Shown here: in pieces, positions 1 to 7,328 of the stretch
Layout: each line of letters starts with the position of its first letter
How positions within the stretch are numbered: position 1 is the first letter of the stretch
Assembly (NCBI GenBank): GCA_004195635.1
Contig: PSPT01000008.1
Span: forward strand, 70,380 to 127,471
Length of the DNA: 57,092 bases
DNA from: Methanobacteriota archaeon
GTDB taxonomy: Archaea > Thermoplasmatota > Poseidoniia > Poseidoniales > Poseidoniaceae
Reading direction: 5' to 3'
Notes under the pieces: model-generated
Database searches by the model: none
The model's input: only the letters and a program-made list of their open reading frames with translations
What the model was told of the DNA's origin: nothing
Translations under genes and position numbers: made by a program

Positions 1-1
1 C

Positions 2-1312
2 GACGATGATTCTGATAAGGATGGCTCCGATGAAGGAGAAAGCGATGACTCCGGCGATGATTCTGATAAGGATGGCTCCGATGAAGGAGAAAGCGATGAC
101 TCCGGCGATGATTCTGATAAGGGAGAAAGCGAAGGCTCCGACGATGATTCTGAAAAGGATGACTCTGATGAAGGAGAAAGCGCTGGCTCCGACGATGATT
201 CTGATAAGGATGACTCCGATGAAGGAGAAAGCGATGGCTCCGAAGATGATTCTGATTCAACCAATTATTTCTGGGGTGAAGTGGAGTTATCCAATTTACA
301 GGTATTGGGCATTGCAATTGCTAAATCTGACATGAGCATTAAGGAAGTATTCAAGGCAATGGATACCAACAATGATGGTAGAATTAATGGACCCGAATTG
401 CAAAAAGGTATTATTGAAATATGTGGTGAAAATTTATCTCCTGATGAAGTATATGAAATGTTGAAACAATTTGATGAAGACGATGATGGTTCACTTGATC
501 CAATGGAACTTATTGAGGCCATTGAATCCCTTGACATGGATATTGTATCTGACAAGAAGGCAACAAAAAAGAAAGTGAAGCCAAAGAAGCCTTTCCCAAC
601 TGATTTGCAAAAGGCAATGATGGGTAAGAAATGGAATGATATCTTTTGGCCATTAATCCACTTCGCATTGTTCGCAATGGCAGCAATTTGGATTGCAAAT
701 GGCCTAATTGGCTTTGTTGATGGAACAGGAGGATCCATTGCCTACGATGGAGCAGGAGCATATACTGATGAAGTCGGTCTAAACGAAGGCGAATGGGTTG
801 AGAAGGGCGATATTTATTACTGTGAATCAGATATCCAAAATAGTAAATGTAAGAACTCATTAACACCTCTTGCAGGAGATGATGGTTCCAGTTCAATGCC
901 AGTTGGCTTCTACTGGGATGGAATTCTAATGATACTACTCTTCTTTGCTGGAATGGGTGGCTCAATTTATGCGCACCTCGTTTTGATGAAAAATTGGCGA
1001 GCTGAAGCTAAGAAACTTAAGGATGAGTCAGGTGATTCAGAAGACGATGAGGAGGGCAATGCCAGCGACTCGGATGATGAGGACGACGACTCGGATGATG
1101 ATGAGGACGACGACTCGGATGAAAATGAGGACGACGACTCGGATGAAGAGGGCGATATTGACATTGGCTCTCGCATTGGAGTTGAAGTTGATGGCAAGGA
1201 ATATTTCGGTGAAATTATTGAATTCAATGATGAAGAGGAGACCGTTGTTATTGAAGATGAAGATAGCGGCGACGAAATCACTGCAATGCAAGAAGATATG
1301 TTTGTGGAATGA
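2..1312 (+). CDS. EF-hand membrane protein with acidic repeats (5' end outside window)
   Basis: The frame is open from the first bases of the window, so the start lies upstream; 436 residues are visible. In order: a D/S/E/G repeat of about 17 residues (visible residues 2-86); a helical region with two canonical EF-hand loops, DTNNDGRINGPE (about 121-132) and DEDDDGSLDPME (about 158-169), each with acidic residues at 1, 3, 5 and 12; a basic linker; two membrane helices near 214-238 and 308-328; a second Asp/Glu/Ser block; and a short beta-rich C-terminus (GSRIGVEVDGKEYFGEIIEF) resembling a small SH3/Tudor-like barrel. Known for EF-hands: Ca2+ binding. Inferred: a membrane-anchored Ca2+ responsive protein. 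The acidic repeats may also bind cations. Family not recognised as a whole. The zinc-ribbon gene follows after 4 bp and is probably cotranscribed. Confidence 0.8.
   Translation, partial: DDDSDKDGSDEGESDDSGDDSDKDGSDEGESDDSGDDSDKGESEGSDDDSEKDDSDEGESAGSDDDSDKDDSDEGESDGSEDDSDSTNYFWGEVELSNLQVLGIAIAKSDMSIKEVFKAMDTNNDGRINGPELQKGIIEICGENLSPDEVYEMLKQFDEDDDGSLDPMELIEAIESLDMDIVSDKKATKKKVKPKKPFPTDLQKAMMGKKWNDIFWPLIHFALFAMAAIWIANGLIGFVDGTGGSIAYDGAGAYTDEVGLNEGEWVEKGDIYYCESDIQNSKCKNSLTPLAGDDGSSSMPVGFYWDGILMILLFFAGMGGSIYAHLVLMKNWRAEAKKLKDESGDSEDDEEGNASDSDDEDDDSDDDEDDDSDENEDDDSDEEGDIDIGSRIGVEVDGKEYFGEIIEFNDEEETVVIEDEDSGDEITAMQEDMFVE
5..259 (+). repeat. 51-bp tandem coding repeat (D/S/E-rich, 17-aa unit)
   Basis: Units begin at 5, 56, 107, 143, 194 and 245. 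Each encodes a variant of DDSDKDGSDEGESDDSG. The third unit is shortened to 36 bp by an in-frame 15-bp loss and the last is partial. The first two units are nearly identical in DNA, indicating recent duplication. The array may continue left of the window. Confidence 0.9.
1079..1150 (+). repeat. 24-bp tandem coding repeat, three copies
   Basis: Three consecutive 24-bp units start at 1079, 1103 and 1127 with the core gaggacgacgactcggatga; they encode EDDDSDDD-like octapeptides in the second acidic block of the EF-hand membrane protein. Confidence 0.85.
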
Positions 1313-1316
1313 TTAG

Positions 1317-1706
1317 ATGAGCGACCCACTTGACGCATTTATTGGCGCTTCAATATGCCCTAATTGTGCTGTTCTAGCACCAGAGGGAAGCCCTAGATGC
1401 CCCGAATGCGGAACTTTCCATAGTTCAGTACACCTTGAAGATAGAATACCTACTGCAGAAGATCTTAAACCCCATGAACCAAAGGTAATTGACCCCACTC
1501 TGTACAGCCTAAATCCAAATACCGGAATTGTTGTTGAAGGCACTTCTGATGTTGAAGATATAACGAAAAAGTGGCAGGGCGGGAATACTGATTTCACTAT
1601 TGAGGAGGAGGAGGGGCGCCCCATTACCACCACAAGCCCCCCCAAAAGTAGTATTCTTGATGCTCCTCAATTCGAAGTTGTGATGGATGATGACGATGGC
1701 GAATAA
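1317..1706 (+). CDS. Small zinc-ribbon protein, function unknown
   Basis: A 129-residue protein starting 4 bp after the preceding stop, so probably translated from the same transcript. Residues about 14-31 hold a CPNC-x10-CPEC zinc ribbon of the rubredoxin/zinc-ribbon type; the rest is low-complexity and acidic and ends in DDDDGE. Zinc ribbons of this size serve in transcription, translation or protein contacts, and nothing visible narrows it. No enzymatic domain and no membrane helix is seen. Confidence 0.75.
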   Translation: MSDPLDAFIGASICPNCAVLAPEGSPRCPECGTFHSSVHLEDRIPTAEDLKPHEPKVIDPTLYSLNPNTGIVVEGTSDVEDITKKWQGGNTDFTIEEEEGRPITTTSPPKSSILDAPQFEVVMDDDDGE

Positions 1707-1952
1707 TGAAAAAATGAGTCTTGCCTTATTAAAAGACAAATAGTATGGTTTCAATCACTCGGTTTGGAAACCCATTTCCTCACAAACAATTTCTCCCTTC
1801 CACTCATACTGTTCAAAGTTCTAGCTTCTCGCCACCAGTTGCGAGGCCATATACTATGCCAAATAACTGCTGCATGACGTGGAGTCAATTATTGGAACCA
1901 GTAGAATCAGACAATTAATAATACTCTCAGTAATGCCTTTTTATGTTCCGAG
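1707..1952. other. Intergenic spacer, convergent
   Basis: This 246-bp spacer lies between the plus-strand zinc-ribbon gene and the minus-strand tRNA. I found no convincing ORF, repeat or RNA in it on either strand. Confidence 0.5.
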
Positions 1953-2025
1953 TGGGCTCGGCCAGAATTGAACTGGCGATCTTTGCCATGTCAAGGCAAC
2001 GTCATAACCCCTAGACCACGAGCCC
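1953..2025 (-). tRNA. tRNA-Val (anticodon GAC)
   Basis: The minus strand folds as a full cloverleaf. The 7-bp acceptor is GGGCTCG/CGAGCCC (perfect), with a D arm closed by GTC/GAC. The anticodon arm is TTGCC-TTGACAT-GGCAA with GAC in the centre of the 7-nt loop, the variable loop is AGATC, and the T arm is GCCAG-TTCAATT-CTGGC. The discriminator base is A. CCA is not encoded and no intron is present. GAC reads GUC and GUU valine codons. A TATA box lies about 29 bp upstream. Confidence 0.95.
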
Positions 2026-2049
2026 CGGATAATTGCTGGACATGGAGGC

Positions 2050-2058
2050 TATATATAT
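2050..2058 (-). promoter_or_regulatory. TATA box of the tRNA-Val gene
   Basis: An alternating TATATATAT tract is centred about 29 bp upstream of the tRNA 5' end on the minus strand, the normal archaeal spacing. It is the best promoter match in the window. Confidence 0.7.
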
Positions 2059-2118
2059 CCGAATCGGTCCAGAAATATGAAAAATAGGCGCACAAATAAT
2101 TCGGGTTAAAATGAATAA

Positions 2119-2134
2119 TGTGATGAAAATCACA
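2119..2134. other. Perfect inverted repeat TGTGAT-GAAA-ATCACA
   Basis: Six-base arms flank a 4-nt centre, between the end of the 51-aa zinc-finger gene and the tRNA promoter. On the plus strand it is a GAAA tetraloop hairpin; on the minus strand the loop is TTTC. It could be a 3'-UTR hairpin of the upstream minus-strand gene or a protein-binding palindrome. No T-run follows it, so it is not a simple terminator. Confidence 0.5.
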
Positions 2135-2180
2135 GGGGAAATGAAGAATATATTTACTAGAGAAACTTTGCTAAAATCAA

Positions 2181-2336
2181 TTAAGATACGATTTTTGAGA
2201 TTTTTCCAGTACACCCTGGCTGAGAACATGTGCCAGCAACGCGAGTGCGACCATTCTTCATTTTAATCGGAGTAGGACCAGCGATAGGCCCATAAGTTTT
2301 GCATTTTAGGCAGAAACCTTCGATTGGTTCGGACAT
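2181..2336 (-). CDS. 51-aa zinc-finger protein (DUF5679-like)
   Basis: A short minus-strand reading frame with ATG at 2336 and TAA at 2181-2183. The protein begins MSEPIEGFCLKCKTYGPIAG and has CLKC followed after about 28 residues by C-SQPG-C, with the stretch KMKNGRTRVAGTC between. That layout (CxxC, then a KNGR-type loop, then a second Cys pair) matches the small DUF5679 family common in archaea. One zinc ion is expected. Function of the family is unknown; nucleic-acid binding is a guess. No strong Shine-Dalgarno sequence precedes the ATG. The next element on the same strand is tRNA-Val, from its own promoter. Confidence 0.8.
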   Translation of the reverse strand: MSEPIEGFCLKCKTYGPIAGPTPIKMKNGRTRVAGTCSQPGCTGKISKIVS

Positions 2337-2384
2337 GGGGAACAAATCATCTAAGGGGGAGCCAAATAAGAATGTTGGGTAATA

Positions 2385-2650
2385 GGAAGAGCTCGACAGT
2401 AATTGTTACACCATTACTCGGCGTCGCTCCATCCACCTCAACTAGGTCCCTTCCCCTCTAGGCTCAAAGGGTGATAAATGGGTAAAACTGCCCATTAGAA
2501 AAATTCAGATGTTACTTACTTGCCAAAAAACGCCATACTGAGAGGGTGCTTGCGACTAAGTAGGTATAACGAAGGTTTACGGAGAAATGTAAATATGTAC
2601 CTAAGGGCGCATAACAACCATTATGCGCCCGAACGGGGGCTCTTTTTTTT
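2385..2650 (+). ncRNA. Candidate structured RNA, about 260 nt, unclassified
   Basis: The region has no ORF on the plus strand but many possible helices. AGTAAT/ATTACT (2398-2403 with 2413-2418) is enclosed by CGAC/GTCG (2394-2397 with 2423-2426). AATGGG/CCCATT pairs 2477-2482 with 2491-2496. TAGGTA/TACCTA (2561-2566 with 2597-2602) encloses TTTAC/GTAAA. The terminal hairpin is at 2605-2630. AAGAGC (2387-2392) is complementary to GCTCTT (2639-2644), which would close the molecule end to end. An AAATAAG TATA-like element lies about 20 bp before 2387. The segment AAAGGGTGATAAA plus its hairpin resembles the CR-II/III core of RNase P RNA, but CR-I and CR-V are not convincing. Candidate only. Confidence 0.4.
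2605..2650 (+). terminator. Hairpin plus T8 terminator
   Basis: A perfect 10-bp stem, GGGCGCATAA/TTATGCGCCC, with a CAACCA loop (2605-2630) is followed by GAACGGGGGCTC and eight T residues (2643-2650). The orientation ends plus-strand transcription just before the convergent gene at 2653. Confidence 0.65.
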
Positions 2651-2652
2651 AC

Positions 2653-2967
2653 CTAATTGGAGAAAGGCAGTTGCTCGGCCTCAATTGTGAACATGCCGAT
2701 GAGTGGAGGGCCTGCAAATTCAACATCAATTCCTCCATCTTTGCTATCAAGTTCAGAAATGACCCGATCGTTGGCATTTTTCCATGCAACCTCATCAATA
2801 TATATTGCTTGGACCAAAAACATACCTTTCTGTCCAGATGCTGGTGCAACCCATGCACCCATACAACCTTCACAACGATTTTTGAAAGCTTGACGAGATT
2901 CTAATAATCGCAATAGCCGTACATCTCTACCTTTTCTTGCCGAACAAACAATTGTTTCCATTAACAT
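2653..2967 (-). CDS. Small ABM-like (ferredoxin-fold) protein
   Basis: A 104-residue protein whose ATG at 2967 is preceded by AGGTGAT five bases upstream, which fixes the start. The pattern is strand (METIVCSA), long helix (VRLLRLLESRQAFKNRC), two strands (GAWVAPAS, MFLVQAIYI), helix (EVAWKNANDRVISELD) and strand (MFTIEA). This is the order of a dimeric alpha/beta barrel of the antibiotic-biosynthesis-monooxygenase (ABM) type. It is a tentative fold call: no catalytic residues can be assigned and the family includes non-enzymes. Two cysteines (CEGC) sit near residue 33. The gene stands alone, with a 280-bp spacer upstream in which nothing else was found. Confidence 0.65.
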   Translation of the reverse strand: MLMETIVCSARKGRDVRLLRLLESRQAFKNRCEGCMGAWVAPASGQKGMFLVQAIYIDEVAWKNANDRVISELDSKDGGIDVEFAGPPLIGMFTIEAEQLPFSN

Positions 2968-3245
2968 AGTATCACCTGAAATAACATTAAAAGCCTAACG
3001 CACACCCTTGTAGCATATTTTCATAAAAGATGTGTGTTTAATTATCTGAGTTGTAATGCTGGTATTTATCATGAACAGGTTGAGTGAAAGAAGGGTTCGA
3101 AGTATATTCAAGCAGGCTGAGATGGAGAGGGATAATTTCTGACTTTGATCTTCTCGCATATTTCCCACTCCTCTGAACAAATTTATTGATATATCACTAT
3201 TAGCCTATATTTATTGCATTTACTGTTTTTTCAAACCTTGCCCAT

Positions 3246-4613
3246 TTAACGTTTCATTTCACCATTAGAATCGTGCCTATGTAATTCGCCAGCGATCATT
3301 GTTGCTGCAAAGGGTGAATCGCCTGGACTCAAACACCAATACTGCCACTGCTTACTGGAAAGAATATTTAGATCTGCAACACCACCCTCAACAATCATCC
3401 CATCGGATTTTGCGGAAGAATTGGCAATTGTATGCCCCGAATTACGGGTGCAAGCAACAAGTGCTGCCAATGGGTCGAGGCCACCTCTATTTACTGCTAA
3501 AGAGCCAATAAATGGTAAAGATAAAGTCATGCAGTTTGGGTTATAATCAGTAGCAATACTAAACATCCAGCCTTCATTTTGACAATGTAATAATGGGGGC
3601 GAATCTTCACCCATGACATAAGGAGTTCCTGGTAAAAAACCTTGCATTACTCCAGCATTATGGGCCTTTTGCCTAGCATCGTCTGATGAATGATGTGCAT
3701 GGTCAGCAGTAGTAACTTCAATTTCTGCTGCCAACTCTAATCCGCCGCCATCCTTGAACTCGTCTACATGTAGGCGAAGATCAAGTCCACCCTTTTTGGA
3801 AGCAGTCAGTATCTCAGCAGTCTCCTCAATTGTAAACCAACCTGGCTCACAGAAAACATCTGCTGAACGGGCAAAATTTTGTTCCAAAACTTGCGGTAGT
3901 TGTTCGCTTAAGATTGATTCTACATATGACTGCCTAGCGAGATTGGCGTCTTTTGCACCTGGTGGAGTGTCATGGGCACCTAACCATGTAAGATCTAGTG
4001 TTGGCAAACCTGAAATAGTCTGCAAATCATTTGCAGCATCAAGTAATAGTAATTCGGATTCAGTTGTTAACCCATAGCCACTTTTTGCCTCCAGCATCGT
4101 AGTTCCGTTTCGCAAAGCAGCTTGTAATCGATCAATACCTAGGTTTAGCAAATCTTGCTTTGAAGACTGGCGGGTCTCAGCGACAGTGTAGCCTATTCCA
4201 CCCCCCAATTGGGCGATTTCAGCATACGATTTACCCTGTGCGCGCCATAGAGATTCCTGCGACCTATCTCCAGCCCAAAGGAGATGAGAATGTGAATCAA
4301 TGAGCCCCGGGATGATAGCGCTGCCGCGTAAATGTAGGACGCGTGTACCGTTCTGTTGTGCAAATTTAGATAATTTTGGCCTATTTCTTGAAGAAGGTGA
4401 GAGATGTGCACTTTCCTTAATTACCCAAGGTGCATATTCCTCAAGCAATTCTTGCTCATCAGTTATTTGACTGATTAATCCATTTTCAATCAAAATACCC
4501 ATGCCTTTTGGACTTACTAATTCATCCACATTTGACATTTCAGCGCCGTATACTGGTCCCTCGCCAAAGGCGAGGTGGGCGATGGGCCCGCATCCCACCA
4601 ATAGAGTGCGCAT
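3246..4613 (-). CDS. hutI: Imidazolonepropionase
   Basis: Hydrolyses 4-imidazolone-5-propionate to N-formimino-L-glutamate in cytosolic histidine degradation. About 455 residues, slightly longer than the usual 400-420. Amidohydrolase motifs are present: HSHLLWAGDR with the metal-binding HxH, a conserved EAKSGYGLTTESE, LRLHVDEF, TADHAHH, and ATDYNPNC with the metal-site Asp. I place the start at ATG 4613 (MRTLLVGCG); the frame stays open to an ATG at 4640, which would leave only 5 bp to the divergent kae1 frame. No hutH, hutU or hutG is in the window, so the pathway, if complete, is encoded elsewhere. Family call is firm; the start is uncertain. Confidence 0.9.
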   Translation of the reverse strand: MRTLLVGCGPIAHLAFGEGPVYGAEMSNVDELVSPKGMGILIENGLISQITDEQELLEEYAPWVIKESAHLSPSSRNRPKLSKFAQQNGTRVLHLRGSAIIPGLIDSHSHLLWAGDRSQESLWRAQGKSYAEIAQLGGGIGYTVAETRQSSKQDLLNLGIDRLQAALRNGTTMLEAKSGYGLTTESELLLLDAANDLQTISGLPTLDLTWLGAHDTPPGAKDANLARQSYVESILSEQLPQVLEQNFARSADVFCEPGWFTIEETAEILTASKKGGLDLRLHVDEFKDGGGLELAAEIEVTTADHAHHSSDDARQKAHNAGVMQGFLPGTPYVMGEDSPPLLHCQNEGWMFSIATDYNPNCMTLSLPFIGSLAVNRGGLDPLAALVACTRNSGHTIANSSAKSDGMIVEGGVADLNILSSKQWQYWCLSPGDSPFAATMIAGELHRHDSNGEMKR

Positions 4614-4672
4614 GACGCAAGCAGGGGTGGGAGCGTTCATATGTTATGCCCTCGTCAGTTGATTTGAAACCA

Positions 4673-5680
4673 ATGCCATTCACACTCGGAATAGAGTCTA
4701 CTGCGCATACCTTTTCCATTGGATTGTGCGACGACGAGGGTAACCCTTTACCTTCAGCTTCGGCATTTGTTCGCCCAGTAAAGGGAGGGATTCATCCTCG
4801 TGAAGCGGCCGATCATCACGCTGAAAACTGTCAAGCATTAATCAGTGAATTATTTGCTAAACATTCATTGAAAAGTAGTGATATTTCTGCAATTGCATTC
4901 TCTCAGGGACCAGGTTTAGGCCCATGTTTGCGTATTGGGGCATCTGTTGCAAGGACAATATCAACTGCTTGGAAGGTGCCATTGATTGGCGTCAATCACT
5001 GTGTTGCACACATCGAAATAGGTAGGCAAGAATGCGATTGTAGTGACCCAGTGCTCTTGTATGCATCTGGAGGGAATACACAAATTATTGCCCGTCTTCA
5101 GGGGAAGTACAGAGTACTTGGAGAAACTTTGGATATTGGAATTGGAAATATGTTGGATAAATTTGCCCGTGAACAGGGCATACCTTTTCCAGGTGGACCA
5201 GTAATAGAAAAAAATGCGCTCCGGTGGATTACTGCGAACCCGAAATCCAGCCTTGACAATTTTTCCTTACCTTATGCAGTTCAGGGAATGGATCTTGCAT
5301 TCTCAGGTGTTCTAACTGCGGCATTGATGATGGTTGCAAAGGGAGCGCCCTTAGATGCTGTGTGCTGGAGTTTGCAGGAGCACGTTTTTGCAGCATGCGT
5401 TGAAGTTGCTGAAAGAGCACTTGCGCATACAGGCAAGAGCGAATTGCTTTTGGGTGGCGGTGTTGCATGTAATCAAAAACTGCGAAATATGTCTTCCATG
5501 ATGGCTGAACAACGTGGTGGCGAGTGTTTTGTTCCAGAAAAACAATATTGTATAGACAATGGTAGTATGATTGCAGTCCTTGGGCGACTACACCTCATTA
5601 GCGGCGAAAAAATGGATGCAAAGGATAGTAAAATCAACCAATTTATGCGGACTGACAGTGCTGAAATTACTTGGAGTTAA
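4673..5680 (+). CDS. kae1: tRNA N6-threonylcarbamoyladenosine synthase subunit Kae1
   Basis: Transfers the threonylcarbamoyl group to A37 of ANN-decoding tRNAs as the catalytic subunit of KEOPS. ASKHA-fold motifs: GIESTAHTFSIG at the N-terminus, NHCVAHIEIGR with the metal-binding HxxxH, YASGGNTQI, FSGVLTA, GGGVACNQKLR and DNGSMIAVLG. About 335 residues from ATG 4673, the normal length of an archaeal Kae1 without the Bud32 kinase fusion seen in some euryarchaea; the following gene is not Bud32. The frame also opens at ATG 4646, but homologues begin close to the GIE motif, so 4673 is preferred. It diverges from hutI. Confidence 0.92.
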   Translation: MPFTLGIESTAHTFSIGLCDDEGNPLPSASAFVRPVKGGIHPREAADHHAENCQALISELFAKHSLKSSDISAIAFSQGPGLGPCLRIGASVARTISTAWKVPLIGVNHCVAHIEIGRQECDCSDPVLLYASGGNTQIIARLQGKYRVLGETLDIGIGNMLDKFAREQGIPFPGGPVIEKNALRWITANPKSSLDNFSLPYAVQGMDLAFSGVLTAALMMVAKGAPLDAVCWSLQEHVFAACVEVAERALAHTGKSELLLGGGVACNQKLRNMSSMMAEQRGGECFVPEKQYCIDNGSMIAVLGRLHLISGEKMDAKDSKINQFMRTDSAEITWS

Positions 5681-5744
5681 TCTTTTTCTTGCACAAGCGA
5701 TTATAAGAGGTCGTTTTCACGACAAAAATACGGGAGACTGTATA

Positions 5745-6764
5745 GTGGTTGGACGAGGGCGACGGAGAGGTCATGGCAAAGATCCTACAAACATCTTTTC
5801 AGGTGGCTCAAAATCATCCAAACCCAAGTCCACTCGTCCTCCTGCTCGCAAACCTGCTCCACCGCAATCAAAGCCGGCTTCGCAAAGGAAGCCGACACCA
5901 GCGGAAATGAAAAAGCGCTTTGAACAGACACAAGCAAGTACTGCGCCTGCGGTACCGGCTGCTTATCGCACCAAGCAAATCAAACCCCAAGCAGCTCCAT
6001 CTGTTTTCCAAAAGGAGAAGGAAGAAACACTTGAGCAGAAAAGTGCCGCTTTAGTGGAAAAACTAGAGGCTCTTGATAAACCAAGTGAGGGAGAAGTTCC
6101 GGAAATACCAACTGAGGTAATAGAGGAGGTCGCTGAAGTACCATTAGTTGAAGGGGAAAATCTCCCTGTTACACCCGAGTTGCCAATCTCCAGTGATGAG
6201 AAGTCTATTGTGGAGGATGTCGAGGCACTCCCAAGTGAGGTTAATTCCGAATCTGAATCAGTCGAAGAGGTTAATGCCATTGAGGCTCAATTAGAGGATA
6301 TGGAGATTGAAACATTAATCTCAGACAACTCCTTAATTGAGGAGACTATTCCCCTTGAACAAGTAGTAATTGCACCAGTGGGAGAAACCATTATTGCAAA
6401 TCCCCACTTAGAAGGTACGTCTAAGAAATCCATTGATGCTGTCACCAAAAAAGTTGGTTCATTTAAACCAAAACGCCGACGCCGCCCTGACCAAAAAGGC
6501 GGTGGCAGGCAACCAAAATCTAAAAAGCTCAGTCGACGAAAGTATTTGGAATACAAATATGAAGTTAAAGATATTCTTGATGATGAATCGGTTGAGGAGG
6601 AACATCGCTCCAATATTATTGGTCAAATCTGGGCAAAAGGCGAGCGCATTGGAATTGATGCGGCGATTGAATTCATTGAGGAAAAAGAGGCAGAACTTAT
6701 TCTGCCTGCAAATATTGCTGCAAAACTGAAAACTCTTGTATATTCATATACTACAAGAAGGTGA
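5745..6764 (+). CDS. Basic/disordered protein with conserved-looking C-terminal helical domain
   Basis: Chosen start is GTG 5745, preceded by GGGAG eight bases upstream; the open frame runs back into kae1 but that part does not look real. About 339 residues: an RGRRRG-like N-terminus, a Pro/Lys-rich stretch, a long acidic low-complexity middle, a basic patch (KPKRRRRPDQKGGGRQPKSK) and a final charged helical domain of about 85 residues (EYKYEVKDILDD to the end). The RG/K-rich ends suggest RNA or ribosome contact, which is inference. It ends 5 bp before the FKBP start and shares its transcript. Family not recognised. Confidence 0.7.
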   Translation: MVGRGRRRGHGKDPTNIFSGGSKSSKPKSTRPPARKPAPPQSKPASQRKPTPAEMKKRFEQTQASTAPAVPAAYRTKQIKPQAAPSVFQKEKEETLEQKSAALVEKLEALDKPSEGEVPEIPTEVIEEVAEVPLVEGENLPVTPELPISSDEKSIVEDVEALPSEVNSESESVEEVNAIEAQLEDMEIETLISDNSLIEETIPLEQVVIAPVGETIIANPHLEGTSKKSIDAVTKKVGSFKPKRRRRPDQKGGGRQPKSKKLSRRKYLEYKYEVKDILDDESVEEEHRSNIIGQIWAKGERIGIDAAIEFIEEKEAELILPANIAAKLKTLVYSYTTRR

Positions 6765-6769
6765 ATAAT

Positions 6770-7273
6770 ATGTCAGACGAAGTTGTTGAAAAAGATACCA
6801 TTGCAAGCGTGCATTATACCGGAACTCTACAAGACGATAGCGTCTTTGACACTAGTGATGGTGCCGAGCCGCTGACTTTCTTAGTTGGACATATGCAAAT
6901 GATCCCTGGATTTGAAGAGGAAATCATGGGTGCAAAAAAAGGAGAATCCCGGAAATTCACCCTTGAACCCGCACGAGCATATGGAGAAAGAGATGAGAAA
7001 GGTGTAATGGAACTACCCAAGGCTCAATTCCCTGAAGATGATGAAGAATTCAAGTTAGAAGTAGGCATAACTCTTGTTGCCGATATGCAGGGGCAACCTA
7101 CACCTTTCAGGATTCTTACAATTGGTGCTGAAACTGTTACAGTTGATTTTAATCACTTCCTAGCCGGACAAACGCTTACCTTTGATGTTGAAGTAGTCGA
7201 ACTCCGAAAGGCAACTGAGGAAGAATTGACTCATGGCCATGCACACGGCCCTGATGGACACCACCACCATTGA
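6770..7273 (+). CDS. slyD: SlyD-like FKBP peptidyl-prolyl isomerase
   Basis: Cytosolic cis-trans prolyl isomerase and chaperone. ATG 6770 is preceded by AAGGTGA at five bases, within the end of the upstream gene. The 167 residues show the FKBP half-domain (VHYTGTLQDDSVFDTS), an insert-in-flap region beginning near AYGERDEKGVMELPKAQFP, and return to FKBP (FNHFLAGQTLTFDVEVVELR). The protein ends in a His-rich tail (HGHAHGPDGHHHH) as in metal-binding SlyD proteins, so Ni/Zn binding is likely. Length matches archaeal short FKBPs. It sits between the RGR protein and the mutase gene. Confidence 0.92.
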   Translation: MSDEVVEKDTIASVHYTGTLQDDSVFDTSDGAEPLTFLVGHMQMIPGFEEEIMGAKKGESRKFTLEPARAYGERDEKGVMELPKAQFPEDDEEFKLEVGITLVADMQGQPTPFRILTIGAETVTVDFNHFLAGQTLTFDVEVVELRKATEEELTHGHAHGPDGHHHH

Positions 7274-7284
7274 GGCAATAGTTT

Positions 7285-7298
7285 GAGTGCTAGCACTC
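7285..7298. promoter_or_regulatory. 14-bp perfect palindrome before the mutase gene
   Basis: GAGTGCTAGCACTC is self-complementary and lies between the FKBP stop (7273) and the mutase ribosome binding site (7316). It could be a dimer-binding operator for the propionyl/methylmalonyl genes. No T-run follows, so terminator function is less likely. Confidence 0.45.
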
Positions 7299-7328
7299 AC
7301 TCGCAAGCACAACAGGGGAGGTGTATTT

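Noticed and set aside
967-1338. Minus-strand Ser-rich frame opposite the acidic repeats
   Set aside because: It is the antisense of an Asp/Glu/Ser block; EF-hands and membrane helices support the plus strand.
2011-2229. Minus-strand 72-aa frame with hydrophobic composition
   Set aside because: It runs through the tRNA-Val gene and overlaps the better supported 51-aa zinc-finger gene in another frame.
2337-2650. SRP 7S RNA
   Set aside because: The helix 8 GGAAGG/GCAG-type loop and helix 6 GNAR tetraloop could not be found on either strand.
2657-2893. Plus-strand 78-aa frame opposite the ABM-like gene
   Set aside because: It has no ribosome binding site, while the minus-strand frame has AGGTGAT at the right distance and a plausible fold.
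2995-3180. Minus-strand 61-aa frame
   Set aside because: The composition is arbitrary and no start signal precedes it; the 2968-3245 spacer appears empty.
7285-7298. CIRCE heat-shock operator
   Set aside because: The half-site TAGCACTC is shared, but the order and the 9-bp spacer of CIRCE are absent.
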